A stretch of 64,000 bases of DNA, from contig CM033726.1 of the NCBI GenBank assembly GCA_019671005.1, forward strand, positions 4,781,213 to 4,845,212. The letters run 5' to 3'. The stretch's first letter is position 1, and the number at the start of each line of letters is the position of its first letter. Under the pieces are notes generated by a model. It had not been told where the DNA came from and ran no database searches. It worked only from the letters and a program-made list of their open reading frames with translations. Positions 24,651 to 36,029 of the stretch are shown here, piece by piece. The stretch is from Hibiscus mutabilis. Taxonomy: Eukaryota > Streptophyta > Magnoliopsida > Malvales > Malvaceae. Position numbers and translations under genes: made by a program.

Positions 24651-24874
24651 GGGATAAGACATGTTTAGTTACAGTGTAAGAATTTTTAAGTTTTACATGT
24701 TTTTTAGATCGTTGCACAGGTGAAATGAATGACTGAGATTAACAATAGTATATGTGAAGATTATCACTTAAAAAAAGGTAACAAGCTAATCTCAACTATC
24801 TATTTCACTTATTCAATGATCCAAAAAACGTGTAAAGCTTATAGTTTTACATTGTATGTAAGTGAACCTAACGT
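24651..24874. mobile_element. MITE copy 3 of a (TA)n-flanked trio
   Basis: It lies between TA runs at 24628-24650 and about 24879-24894. Its ends GTTACAGTGTAAGA and the reverse complement of TTTTACATTGTATGTAA pair imperfectly. The interior GAATGACTGAGATTAAC matches copy 2. Confidence 0.65.
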
Positions 24875-24894
24875 GTGTGTATATATATATATAT

Positions 24895-25972
24895 TAAAGA
24901 ATATAAGAAAACAAAGCTGGAATAAATTTGATTTGAGCTACTTAACCTTTGATATTGAATACTGAAAATTGAAGCGTACCCCTTATATTGAGAGCTTTTA
25001 TAGAGGCTCTGTCCTCTTTTTACAACGCTATTTTTTCTTCCATAATTGAAAATACAACTGAAAGAAAAATGTAAAGGGAATTTCTACTATTGCAATATTT
25101 GTTTTTGTCCGTTGAAAAACAACCATTATTTAGTATTGAATGACATAAAACTTTCATGTATAATTTAAATTTTAAATAATATAAAATAATATTATTATTT
25201 GTAAATGACATAAAACTTTGTCATTCATTATTTTCTTTAACTTGCAATCATTTTTAACTCCGTGTGTTAGTAGGATCAAAGTTTTTTTCTTCCCTTTTTT
25301 GTCTTGATAATTGTGACAGAGATATTGACATGCATGTATGAAGGTGACAGGAAGCAGGTTTCCGTGGTAGATAAATGATGGTTTGGTCGGTATGAAATTC
25401 AATTTTATTTATTGGAATTTATTTAAAAAGTTTAAACTTATTGAGAAATCAGTTAAAAAAATAAAACTTATGAGTTGGGGACACGATCTTATTGATTTTT
25501 AATTGGTCGAATGACAAAAAGTATTTATTTATTTTTATATTTAGATTTGAATTTTAATATTTATATTAAATATTTAAATATAACTATATTATAACAAAAA
25601 ATTGGACCATAAAAATCATCTATTGTTATTTTAATTTATTTTTAATCGATTAAAAAATCAATCGGACAACATATCAAATTAAATAAACTATTATATTCAT
25701 ACTCTGACTAACTTAATCGATCAGTCTAGGAGCTTTTTTTTTAACATTTCTAGAAATCAATCAAAGGGTTGAGAGTTGTTGGCGACTTCTGGAGTTGAGC
25801 ACAAGGGAGTATATGTAAAGCTTAGGTCCAAGGTTAGGAGATGACTTATGATTCGGCTGAACAGTGGGCCAAGTCCACGAGTTTGGACTTGGCCCAACAA
25901 GGGTACATAGTACGTACCAAGAAATGCACGTTAATGTAGATACATAAGCTGGGAGAGCGAAGTTGAGTTGAG
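24895..25972. other. AT-rich spacer
   Basis: No gene was recognised. Near 25135-25230 the phrase GACATAAAACTTT occurs twice around an AT-rich core, probably a fragment of an old repeat. Confidence 0.4.
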
Positions 25973-26515
25973 TAGGGGTAAAAAAAAAAAAAAAACGAAA
26001 GCCTAAATCGATTCCGAAACTCAAAAAAGTTAAAAATTGGTTAGCCGAGTCGAAAAATTTGATTTTGGTTTGAATTTTTGTTTTTTAAAAAGAAACTGGT
26101 TCGGTTACAGTCTATGATTTTGAAAAAAATCGGATCGGTTATATAATATATATTATTATATTATATGTATTTTTAATATTTTATATTAAAAAATAAAATT
26201 TTCTTCTTCTCATTCCCCCAAAGTAAAACTTTATTTTCATTTTATAAAGCTTTAATTGTTTAACTTGCTAGTATTAAAAAAGATACTAATATCAAATGTC
26301 GATTTTTGAAAATATATACTTTTTTAAACATATTATTAAAATTTATATTTAATAAAAAAAGTAAAAGAAATCATTACTATAACCGAACTGAATCGAATAA
26401 ACGGTTAACCGGTTGAATGGTTACAATTTAGGGTCGTTAATTGAGTAGTCCGAACTTATCAATTAACTGAAATAATTTGTCAATGGTTAACCGAACTTGA
26501 TTTTGCACACCCCTA
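25973..26515. mobile_element. MITE of about 543 bp, TAGGGGTG type
   Basis: The ends TAGGGGTAAAA and the reverse complement of TGCACACCCCTA are inverted repeats. The interior alternates CGGTTAACCG-like sequence with an AT-rich core, as in the elements at 20436 and 35846. A target duplication is not clear. Confidence 0.6.
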
Positions 26516-29500
26516 AAGTTTAGTTCTTAATTTTATAGTCAAATAGGGATTTTTGCACGTAAGACACTAAACTAACCTTGTGTAAATGTGTGTTTTGTTG
26601 AGAACTGGGTGTTGAGGTTTATGCGTTTGGTAATGGTAGTTCAGGAAACTTGTTTCAAAGTTTTTTAAAAAAGAAAAATAAAGATGGGATGCTCTCCAAA
26701 TTTGGTTGGGGAATTAAAGAATAAGCATAAACTGGGGCACCGTTTTAAAATACGTTTTAAAAACGACAAGTTTCGAAATTTGTCTAAACAATTTAAAATG
26801 TTATATTTTTTTTATAAATTTATGTTGGTGTTTTTTTCACAAGTTTCGAAACTTATTTTCAAAACTTGTAAAATAAGTTACATTCTTTAGGTTATTTGGA
26901 CAACCTTTGAAACTTATATTTTTAACAATAAATTAAGATGTTGTACAACAGACCTATTGCGTTTTTATTACAAGCAAAGGGCATCGGTTTGGGTGCGCCA
27001 GGATGCTAAAATGGGAGCAGTGGCGAATGTAGCCTTTGCATAGGGTGGACATTGAAATTTGGATTTTTTCCTATTAGTTATTTATTTTATTGTTTGTGCC
27101 GACCCTAAAATTTTTTTATCACCCACTTATAAATCATAATAAAAACTGATTAAAATGTCTGTAAGTAGTAACTTATTCTTTCTTAGGAGTCCACAAACAA
27201 TTTATTTGGTCTTAGTTCATTTACAACCCTATATAAAAACTTAAAAAATGATAACCAATTACAAGAAATCGTGGAAGCTCACTAAAAAATTTTAAAGTAT
27301 ATTGAAATTATTATTCTCAGTTTTGATGTTTTTTTTCCTCAAACACAAAATTCTCAATTTTTAAAGTTCGAGACTCTCAAATCTCTCAAGAAAATGGGTA
27401 TGTATTTTTTCTCTCAAGAAAATGGGTATGTATTTTTTTTTATTTTTTAATTCTTCATTTATTAGATATATAGAAGCATATTTCAATTATTATTTAAATT
27501 TTTTTCTGCAAAATTTCAAGAGTCCAAGACGTTTTGTTCTTTCTCTTACAATTGTAACAATACAAATAGGGATCGAATAATCAGACCATTAGTGATTTTA
27601 TGTTTACCATTTCTTTTTCTAACTTTGAGTTTAGATTTAGAGTTAAATTAATTGTGACTAGAAGCAGAAATATGACTTTATAAATTAATGATTCTTTATA
27701 CAAATTTCGTCGAATCAATATAACAAAAACATTCATTTTTGTCCTTGCTTTTTAGTGATCGAATATAAATTGGTAATAGATACAAATTAGGTTGTTTCGA
27801 ATTTGTTGTAGCCTTATAGGTATTATATATCACATCGCTTTGTAATTTGGAGATTTCTAATTCACTAATGTGTTTTTATGGCTAGCGCAAATGATATGCT
27901 TTCATCCCCTTTGTTGTAGGATTGTACTCAGTCCCCACAATACGGGGGAAGTAAATGTTTGCATAAAATTGTCCATATCATGAAGATGTTATATAGGTTT
28001 GTCTTTGTAAGATATAACATAAGAAAATGTTTTCTGCTTTTTAAACAAACTTTAAATTATATATGTATCAACCACAGTGACGGATTCACCATATAATAAG
28101 GGTGGGTAAGTTATTTATATCATTATTTTTCTCATTCAGTAATATTTGCATTGATAACCTATTTACACCGTTGTAAATAAACATTAATAACTTATTTACA
28201 CCTAGTTGCTTATTATGTTCGTGAACATATTTACGAACGTTAAACGAACATGTTCGCAAATGCTAAATGAATATATTTACAAAAACTAAAATAATTATGT
28301 CCGAACACACTAAATAATAAACGAACAAAATCTGAACAATATTAATATACATGTGCCACTCTAAAAAATATTTCTAGATTCCGATACAGGGATACAACAG
28401 GGATGAATAACGTTTAAACCACACGTTGGAGTTTGGCTCGTGAAACCAGTGCCGACTGCCGACACTATAGAGTGAACTAGGGACCAAGATTGGACTAATT
28501 GTCCATTATTTCCGTTTAATGGTATGTTTTTTTTTTCTTCAAATCTCAGAATAGATCGGGTCAAATTTAATGTATTACAATTATAAGAAAAAAAATACAT
28601 ACATTATGAACGTAAACAGAGACAAACACATGATTTTATGTTAGGGAATATGAACTTATAAAATTTCAAGAGGATAAATTTATAAAATTTTAAGGGACAA
28701 AAATAAATATTTAATGATGGACCATGAAGATTATATCGGATCCAAATGTACTCATATCTCTATTCTCTATGATGGACCATGAAGCAAAATCCCTTGAATT
28801 GAAATTTAAGCTACTAAACCAACGCTTCTATTAGAGTGTGATATTACGATCACGGATGTAACCGGTTCTCCAAATAGCATATTTATTGGTCTGTGTCTCG
28901 GCCCGTAATTACCAAATATCCGTTAATCGAATACTCGTAAAATAGATATCAGATACCTGATTTATATTTTTAAATAAAAAACCACATAGAAAACACATAA
29001 AATTTAAAAGTTATAATACATAATCGAAACACAAATTACTGATTTGAAGTTAGTTTTTTGAGAGAAATATTTGGATGTATATATTTATTAAAGTTTACCA
29101 TCAAAAGAAGGCATTAAAAATATTAATCTCGATCGTGATTTTTACCTTTAAATATTATAGTGATAAATTAATACAAATATTTTTGGAAACATTAAAACTT
29201 AAGAGTACATAATAGAGACATAAAAAATGTTTAGGGATTTAAATTTAGTTTTAGGGTAAAAATACCTAAAATAAAAATATATATTAAAAGTATTGGGTCG
29301 AGTACCTGCTTACAAAAAAAATTTACAGCCCAGACCCGACCCGACTATCTGGGAAATATCATGAGTATTGTACCGAACCGATCAAATAAATTTTTTTTTT
29401 ACAGAGATACCTGATCTTTTAAGTTTAGGTCGATAGGTCAACGAATTGGATCACAGGGGCCGAGTATTTTTTTAAACACCTATTACACCACTTATTGGAT

Positions 29501-29880
29501 CATGTGGCTTTTTTGTTCCAACTTAGGAAAATAATTTGATTTGTTTAGACGATTAATTCATACGAGAGTTTTCCCTCGATTTGAGATATAATCTTTTTAT
29601 TTTAATTTGACATAGTTTATTCTTTTATTTTTAATAGATTCAAATTAATAATACCATTCATTAATATTGTTAAAGTATTGACATGATTTTTTTATCCAGT
29701 CATACAATTACGATCATATAAAAAATCCAATCAACTATCTTCAACCAATAATAAATTTATAGTAAATGTTTAAGCATGTTCTGCAAAAGAAGTCTTTATC
29801 AATTTTGTTATCGTTTTAAAATCAGTTTGGATATTGATTTTTTTTTGTTCGGCAAAAATGTATAATTTATTAGAGGTAAA
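26516..29880. other. Intergenic mosaic of old repeat fragments
   Basis: No gene was recognised. A 29-bp tandem duplication of TCTCAAGAAAATGGGTATG occurs near 27385-27440. Two isolated hAT-like ends, CAGTGGCGAATGTAGCC near 27018 and CAGTGACGGATTCACC near 28076, resemble the end of the element at 8015. A CGAAC-rich fragment lies near 28210-28335. Near 28910-29490 there is degenerate CCCGACCCGAC-type MITE sequence. Confidence 0.45.
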
Positions 29881-29937
29881 AATCATACAACCACATCTTG
29901 ATTGTGTGTTTCGTTAAAAAAAACTCTCTCAATTGCG

Positions 29938-30105
29938 GATAAAAAGCCTTCTAGTAATAATTCTTTGATAGTGCACTCTAGGAAGGCTCCTCCTATTGGT
30001 TTTATCAAATTAAAAGTGGACGCGGCTATGCCAAAGAATGGCTCGGCTGGTGGAATTGCCTGTAACTTAGAAGCCGATTCTTTTGCCAAAGAAGGGATTG
30101 GGTGA
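29938..30105 (+). pseudogene. Fragment of a LINE-type RNase H domain
   Basis: The open frame reads SLIVHSRKAPPIGFIKLKVDAA, then AGGIACNLEADSFAKEGIG and a stop. The first part matches the start of the plant non-LTR RNase H domain (PP.GFIKLNVDGA), and the second part its C-terminal end (EADSLAKEG). The roughly 100 residues normally between them, including most catalytic acidic residues, are missing, so this is an internally deleted relic. No reverse transcriptase lies upstream. Confidence 0.6.
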
Positions 30106-30218
30106 TACGGTTTGAAGTTGCTTTTAATTTAAGTCTGTTGTTGTTATGTTGGACTATGAGTGTTGCCTTGTGGGGTTAATAGGGAGAGTTGGATAGGGGA
30201 GAAATGATGTAATGTACC

Positions 30219-30615
30219 TAGGGATGGCAACGGGTCAGGTCGTGGCTGGTTTTTGGACGCTCCGACCATGACTCGAAATTTAAACTATTCGACCCGACCC
30301 AACTATAATTTATCGTATCCCGACCCGATCCGACATAATAAAAATATAGCCCGATCTCGATATTTTAATAAAAAACCCGACCAAACCCGATCGACCTGGG
30401 AAAAATTAATAAATATATTAAATATAATATATAAAAATATAATAAATATATATAATTATATCGGGTCGGGGAAATTTCACCCTAAATCCGAACCCGATTT
30501 TATTTTTTTAATAACCCGACCCGACCCGAATCCAATTTTTATTTTAAAAAAATTAGCCTCTATCGGGTTGGGTCGAGTCGAGATCCGACGAATTCGGGTC
30601 CAATTGCCATCCCTA
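30219..30615. mobile_element. MITE of 397 bp with perfect TAGGGATGGCAA ends
   Basis: The 12-base terminal inverted repeat TAGGGATGGCAA is perfect, and the octamer AATGTACC flanks it at 30211-30218 and 30616-30623. The interior is dominated by CCCGACCCGA and its complement. An 8-base duplication points to the hAT superfamily. A 145-codon open frame across it is an accident of this composition. Confidence 0.88.
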
Positions 30616-30623
30616 AATGTACC

Positions 30624-31474
30624 TTGGCTGAAATCCTTTCCCTTTATTAATAAAAGTTTTCGAGCATTTTTTTCTCCTTTCTGCTATTAGAGTTATACCT
30701 TGATACGATTTCGGTATGAAAGGTTTTCTTTTAATGAGGTCTTATTCTTATAAAAAAAATATTTGTCTAAACCTAGACAAAAAAAAAAACACTACAACCG
30801 GGCAACAAGACAGACCTACACAAACGACATGAAAAACCAAGAAAACAAGATAAAAGATCCCACGCTCCACTACCAAAATCAGACCTTTAAATCTCGGTTC
30901 AACTAGTTTAAACCATGCTTAATGTTAAAATAATTTAAAAATTAATTTATATTAAGATAATGATTGTGGTGAAGTGGTTTGCTTAATTACTAATTAAGCC
31001 ACGAGGAGTCGAGTACTATTATTATACTAACCAACTAAACGATACTCAACTATTTTGTTTATTAAATTAATTGATTTTATCATTTAAATTTGTTATCCGA
31101 TTTTTTTCAAGATAATGCCGACCTAATAATGCAATTATATATATATATATAGTTTTATAATTATATGAAATATTTAATTGGCTTAGGGGCTGTCCATTTC
31201 ATTGTATTCACGTGCATGTGTTGCTTAAAAGATATGAAAAATTCTTAGTACAACTTTTGATGACTTTGAAAAAAAAAGAAGTTTAAAATAATAAATAATT
31301 TAATTTGTCAAAATTTGCTCTAGACTTTTCTAATATATTATAGCAACACGTCATTATTATCAATTTAACCGTTTGTCCAATTAGTTTTAATATAGTAAAT
31401 TAAATATTTGATTTGTTAATTTGTCTAAATATTGTTCGAAGCAGTTGAGTTGCAGAGGATTTGTTGGTAAAATT
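30624..31474. other. AT-rich spacer with a SINE-like fragment
   Basis: No gene was recognised. Near 30960-31015 the sequence TGGTGAAGTGGTTTGC followed by GGAGTCGAGTAC looks like A and B boxes of a tRNA-derived SINE, without a tail. A TA run lies near 31137-31150. Confidence 0.35.
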
Positions 31475-31475
31475 A

Positions 31476-31769
31476 AGGGTAAACAACATCATTGGTCACT
31501 AAATTATTTATGCTTTCCTGTTTTGATCATAAAATTATTATTTTTGGCAAAATCGTCACTAACGTTACATTTTTATTTTAGTCACCCGCTGTTGAAAAAC
31601 TCACGGAAAAACCAATAGTTTTATGACCAAAACAGGAAAAGAAAGTAACATTACTGACTAAAATAAGAAAAAAAACGTAACGTTATTGGCGATTTTGTCA
31701 AAAATAATAATTTGGTGACCAAAATAGAAAAGAAGAAATAGTTTAATGACCAATGGCTTTGTTTACCCT
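31476..31769. mobile_element. Foldback MITE of about 294 bp
   Basis: Almost the whole element is one hairpin: AGGGTAAACAACATCATTGGTCA at the left is repeated inverted as TGACCAATGGCTTTGTTTACCCT at the right. The similarity continues through CAAAATCGTCACTAACGTTAC versus its complement. No certain target duplication was seen. The element is non-coding. Confidence 0.75.
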
Positions 31770-32149
31770 AAATTTAATGATTGATAAAACTTTTAGTTTC
31801 AATGTGGGGACAAATCACCACACTTCTAAAACTCTTATCATCGACTCAAAATTTTCTTGCTTGCTATGAGCAGGACCGTTTCTAAGATTTTAATGGCCTT
31901 AGGGTGAACCTAAAAATTGGGCCTAAATTAGGGATTTAAATTGCGGTTGCGATCGTATATTCGGTCATGTTGCGTTTATCATAGTTGCAGACATAGCAAA
32001 TGTTATTTCTATCACTGCGGGTATCGCAGTTGTGAAAATTTTTAATAACATATGCTATTGTGGACATAACAGTTGCAGATATTGTGATTTTGGATGGTGT
32101 CTCTATCTCTATATAACGATCTCTGTTGTGGTTACATACATCTATTTAA

Positions 32150-32480
32150 ATACATGTCTATAATATAAAGTATTGAAAAAAAACAAATTTTAAGAGTATG
32201 TCCATAATAATAAGTATTGAAAAAACTAAATTTTAAGAGTATGCTCAATAATAAATAGTGGGAAAAATAGATCCCTAATAATAAGTATTAAAAAATTAAT
32301 TTTAATATTTGTTATTACGAGCATACTCTTAAAAATTGAATTATTTTTAATACTTATTATTAGGGCCCCGATTTCTCTCCAATATTTATTAATATGAGCA
32401 TACTCTTACGGTTTAATTTTTTTAATACTTGTTATTGGGGCCCTCGAAACTTATCCCTCTCTATATATATGTTTATCACT
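32150..32480. repeat. Nested inverted repeats around AGAGTATGCTC
   Basis: The block AATTTTAAGAGTATGCTC with AATAATAAGTATTGAAAA occurs twice in each orientation. It is probably two overlapping copies of a small MITE. There is no coding. Confidence 0.55.
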
Positions 32481-33573
32481 GAGTTCTTTTTTTCATCCAC
32501 CCGTAAAAGCTACATTTTTAATTTTCTTAGGCATGGGCCCTGGGCAGGATGGGGGGCGCCCGACCCAGGGACGCCCCTGGCTATGAGTTTCTGGGGAAAA
32601 AAAGAGAGAAAAATCAGGGTCCATATATATTTGAAAAATTGAATTTAAAAGTGTTGAATTAGTTGCCAAACTTCATTCTCAAAATCTCAACCAAACTGTC
32701 CCTACCTTAGCTGGAATTCATGTCCTCTCCAACCTTCCTTTTCATTCCCTTCACATTCCCCATTTGCAATTATTCATTACTTTATTTAGGGTTTCCTATT
32801 TTCTTTTCTTTTGACCTCAAGCACTGTTGCGTTCCCTAACACCACCTTATAACAGCATGGGCGTACACATGAAAATGGACCCATCCCATCACTTTTAACC
32901 ACTTGTGCATGCACAATTCGATGGTGATGGATGAAAATGATCATCATGCACATCTATACTCGATCAACAAATCATATATCAGTACCGTCAGCCATTTGAA
33001 TCAATTGCTACCGACGATGTTTTAGCTTAACCAAGGTCTCATATCCGAAGTCATGAAAATGCAGTAATATTAATTAATATTTGATGGGAAGAATTTTATT
33101 GTCATTGTGGTCCTACCTAACTCAACAAGTTTAGTCTCAGCTTAGATCGTTAAACAGAAAAGCAGAAGACAACCATCCAAAACACATGCGTATCAAGAAA
33201 TCATACGCCAAAGGTTGGAATAACATGAAGGGGAATTTGGTCATTGGAAGCGAACAAGAGAGATGGAGACATCAAAAGTTTGAATGATTTGAAAGAAAAT
33301 GAAAATAGAAAAAGTTACCCTCTTTTTTGTTATGTAGATGCTGAGAATGCTTAACCTAGTTAATATGGGTCTCTAAATCTTTGTCTCGAGAGACATGGAC
33401 TGTTGTTCAAGTTGTCTATTGTTGTTTCATCTACTTGTTTGCATTAGACTTGTCTGTTTTGAGAAGAGATCTTAGAGATGATTTTTTTTATTAACAGAAA
33501 TTTCACTAGAGAGATTAATGGATTGGTGGCACATATCCTTTAACTGTATAGTAATTAATTAAGAAATTACATA
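32481..33573. other. Intergenic spacer
   Basis: A GC-rich patch near 32530-32585 (CCTGGGCAGGATGGGG...) looks like the end of a MITE. No gene was recognised. Confidence 0.35.
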
Positions 33574-33582
33574 ATAATTTAT

Positions 33583-34082
33583 TGGCTTAATGATATTTTA
33601 ACTCCCAAACTTTTCCAAAAAAAACAATTGAACTATGTGAAGATAACACCCAATTGAGTCATCGAACTTGAAAAAATGCATCAATTAAACACTTTGATCA
33701 ACGAAAACAATCGTTGATCGTTATCATATTGACGTGACAGTTAACCGTTGATGCGATGGTTTACATGTATGATTACTGACCTGAAAAAGAGGCTTTTGAT
33801 TTCTAAAATGTTCAACTAAGTCCCTATGTCATATCATTGTTCACATATGAATTGTTACGCTCGTTAAACGTTAGTAGGTGAACCTATACAAGTTAACTAA
33901 TGTTTAACAACACCTCCACCGTTAACTATCTTGTCATCATAGTAATGGTCAACAATGATTTCCGTTGATCAAATGACTTAATTGATACATTTTTAAGTTT
34001 TAACGTTCAATTGGGTGCGTTTTTCACGAAGAGACTTGATTTATTTCTTTAAAAAAATAGAGGGCTATGATATCCCTTAAGC
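33583..34082. mobile_element. Foldback MITE of 500 bp, Mutator-like
   Basis: Arms of about 170 bp are inverted copies: GATCAACGAAAACAATCGTTG in the left arm corresponds to CAACAATGATTTCCGTTGATC in the right. Flanking nonamers ATAATTTAT (33574-33582) and ATAATTTCT (34083-34091) differ at one base. Its ends, GGCTTAATGATATTTTAACTC and the complement of GATATCCCTTAAGC, resemble those of the element at 2350-2860, so the two may belong to one family. Confidence 0.75.
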
Positions 34083-34094
34083 ATAATTTCTCAG

Positions 34095-34440
34095 GATTAT
34101 TATCTTACACATGCGGCATAAACTTTTTGTTTTTACAAGCGCCTTAATTTAGAGTTTGGGTTGTATTTTAGGGTTTAGGGTTTATGAGTTTTAGTGTAGG
34201 GGTTTAGAATTTAGGGTTCATGGTTAGAATTTAATTTTAGGGTAATATGGTTAGGGATTTAGGTTTTAACCTAAAAACCCTAAATTTTAACCCTAAACCT
34301 AAAATTCTATCAACAACCCCTAAATTTAAAACTACTACACTTAAACAACTAAACCCAAAATAGAATCCTTAAACCCTAAAATTAAGACGCTTGTATAAAT
34401 AAAATTTCCACAAACCCTTGTGCATGGAATAATTACCCAA
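34095..34440. repeat. Inverted repeat rich in telomere-like TTTAGGG
   Basis: The left half carries TTTTAGGGTTTAGGGTTTATG and further GGGTTTAG variants; the right half carries AACCCTAAATTTTAACCCTA. The outer arms share ACAAGCGCCTTAAT and its complement. It is probably a foldback element; the ends are approximate. Degenerate units argue against a true telomeric insertion. Confidence 0.6.
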
Positions 34441-34849
34441 AATTTTAATAAAATTTTAAAGTTATTTGGATACATTAATTATAATTATAATTATAAATCC
34501 AAGCCCATGATATAATAACAAAGAACTTCGTAGAAATGAAATTCTCCTCAAGTTTAGTTTTCGTATTTCATCTAAGATAATTCTTCGACCTTTCCTAAAA
34601 AAAGAATTAATGATTGATTTTTGTTATGAAAGAGTATTATTATCAACACTGAATTTTTGTTTGATTGTAGACAAAATGAATGCAAGAAAATAAAACGATT
34701 GAGAAAGGAAATTCGAACCAATGGTATAGAAGAAATATGGCATCATTTATCTATTTAATTATTTCTTTAATAAATGAGAAGAGAATGAAAGAAAAGGCCT
34801 AGCAAGTAACAAGATTGACATTGATTGTCAATTTTGGACGCATTATCTT

Positions 34850-35345
34850 TACTCGAACCCTTTTTATACTCTAACATTAAAAAAAATAAATTTTAAATCA
34901 TAAATTATAAATTTTAAACCCTAAAAAATACACCTTATCCTCAATTTCCTAAATCATAACCTTAAATCATAAAGCCAATTTTTTAGTGTAAAGACATAAA
35001 TAAAAACAAAAAAATCTATTCATATTCACTCTCCCATTTTATTTTTCCATATCCCGTGTAAGTTTGAAAAAAGCGTAGTTTGGATTGTCAATTTAATTAA
35101 TATTTGAATTCTTTATAAAAGAAATTTCAAAGACTCGAATTCAAAATAATTTTCAATTTCCAGACTAATATATACATATGGATATATAAGATGAATTATT
35201 TAGGGGTTTAGAGTTTTAATTTAGGATTTAAGAGTTTAGAGTTTTAAGGTTTAAGAGTTATGAGTATAAGTTGTAAGGTTTATAATTAAGATTTAAAATT
35301 TTTTAGATTTAAAATTTAAAATTTAGCTTGAAAATAAACATACTT
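34850..35345. repeat. Second, degenerate inverted repeat with telomere-like arms
   Basis: AAATTTTAAACCCTAAAAA and related phrases near 34900-34980 face GGATTTAAGAGTTTAGAG near 35220-35330 on the opposite strand. The arms are weakly conserved. Confidence 0.4.
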
Positions 35346-35845
35346 GTGTAATTTTTTTATATTAACTAAGTAACAATGTATTAAATATTCACTTAATTAT
35401 GAAAACCCTTTATTATCATGCGGGCCTAGCATCCTTGATGATCCGTTTTGGTGGCCTAAAACCCTAAATCCCCTAGCAGCTAATGCCAATGACATGATTG
35501 GTCGCAATGGACCACAAGCTTAATTCCAAACCCAATGAAGACGAATCAACCACCGTTTGGATTTCGAGGTGACGCCTTCCTAATTTATGTCCCATTACCT
35601 TAATTAAACTCTTATTACTGTACCCTTCACTCCCTATATCATCATGCATGCGTCTTCCCATCGTTTGAGAATTATGATTCTCAAAATCAGTGTCATACCC
35701 TCCATCTTTTCAACTCACTCAAAACGAATGCTTAAGGACATGATATGAAACTTCAAGTCTCGTCGTTTTTTGATCCAAAAGGAAGAGGGTTTGGATTACT
35801 TGTTTGTTTAAGTGAAGATAAATTAGTAAGCCAAATGCATACAAA
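35346..35845. other. Spacer without a recognised gene
   Basis: The stretch is slightly less AT-rich than its neighbours but has no open frame or repeat I can name. Confidence 0.35.
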
Positions 35846-36020
35846 TTAGGGGCATGCGTATTAAACTGTAATAGTTAATCATAATTGTTAATCGATATAA
35901 CCATTATATTTTATAAGTTATTTAATCGAACCATTAAGCCTAAATAATTTTGGTTAACTGAACCACTAAAAATGATGGTTAATGCTTAATCTATAGGTTT
36001 ATTAATTATTTTTACATATA
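35846..36020. mobile_element. Left half of a split TAGGGG-type MITE
   Basis: It starts TTAGGGGCATGCG and continues with TTAATCG/GGTTAACTG phrases into an AT-rich core, where the gypsy remnant begins. The matching right half lies beyond the LTR at 41955-42152. Confidence 0.5.
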
Positions 36021-36029
36021 TTTTGTTCA

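Noticed and set aside
30253..30690. 145-codon open frame
   Set aside because: Most of it lies in the low-complexity CCCGACC interior of a MITE with perfect ends; it is a compositional accident.
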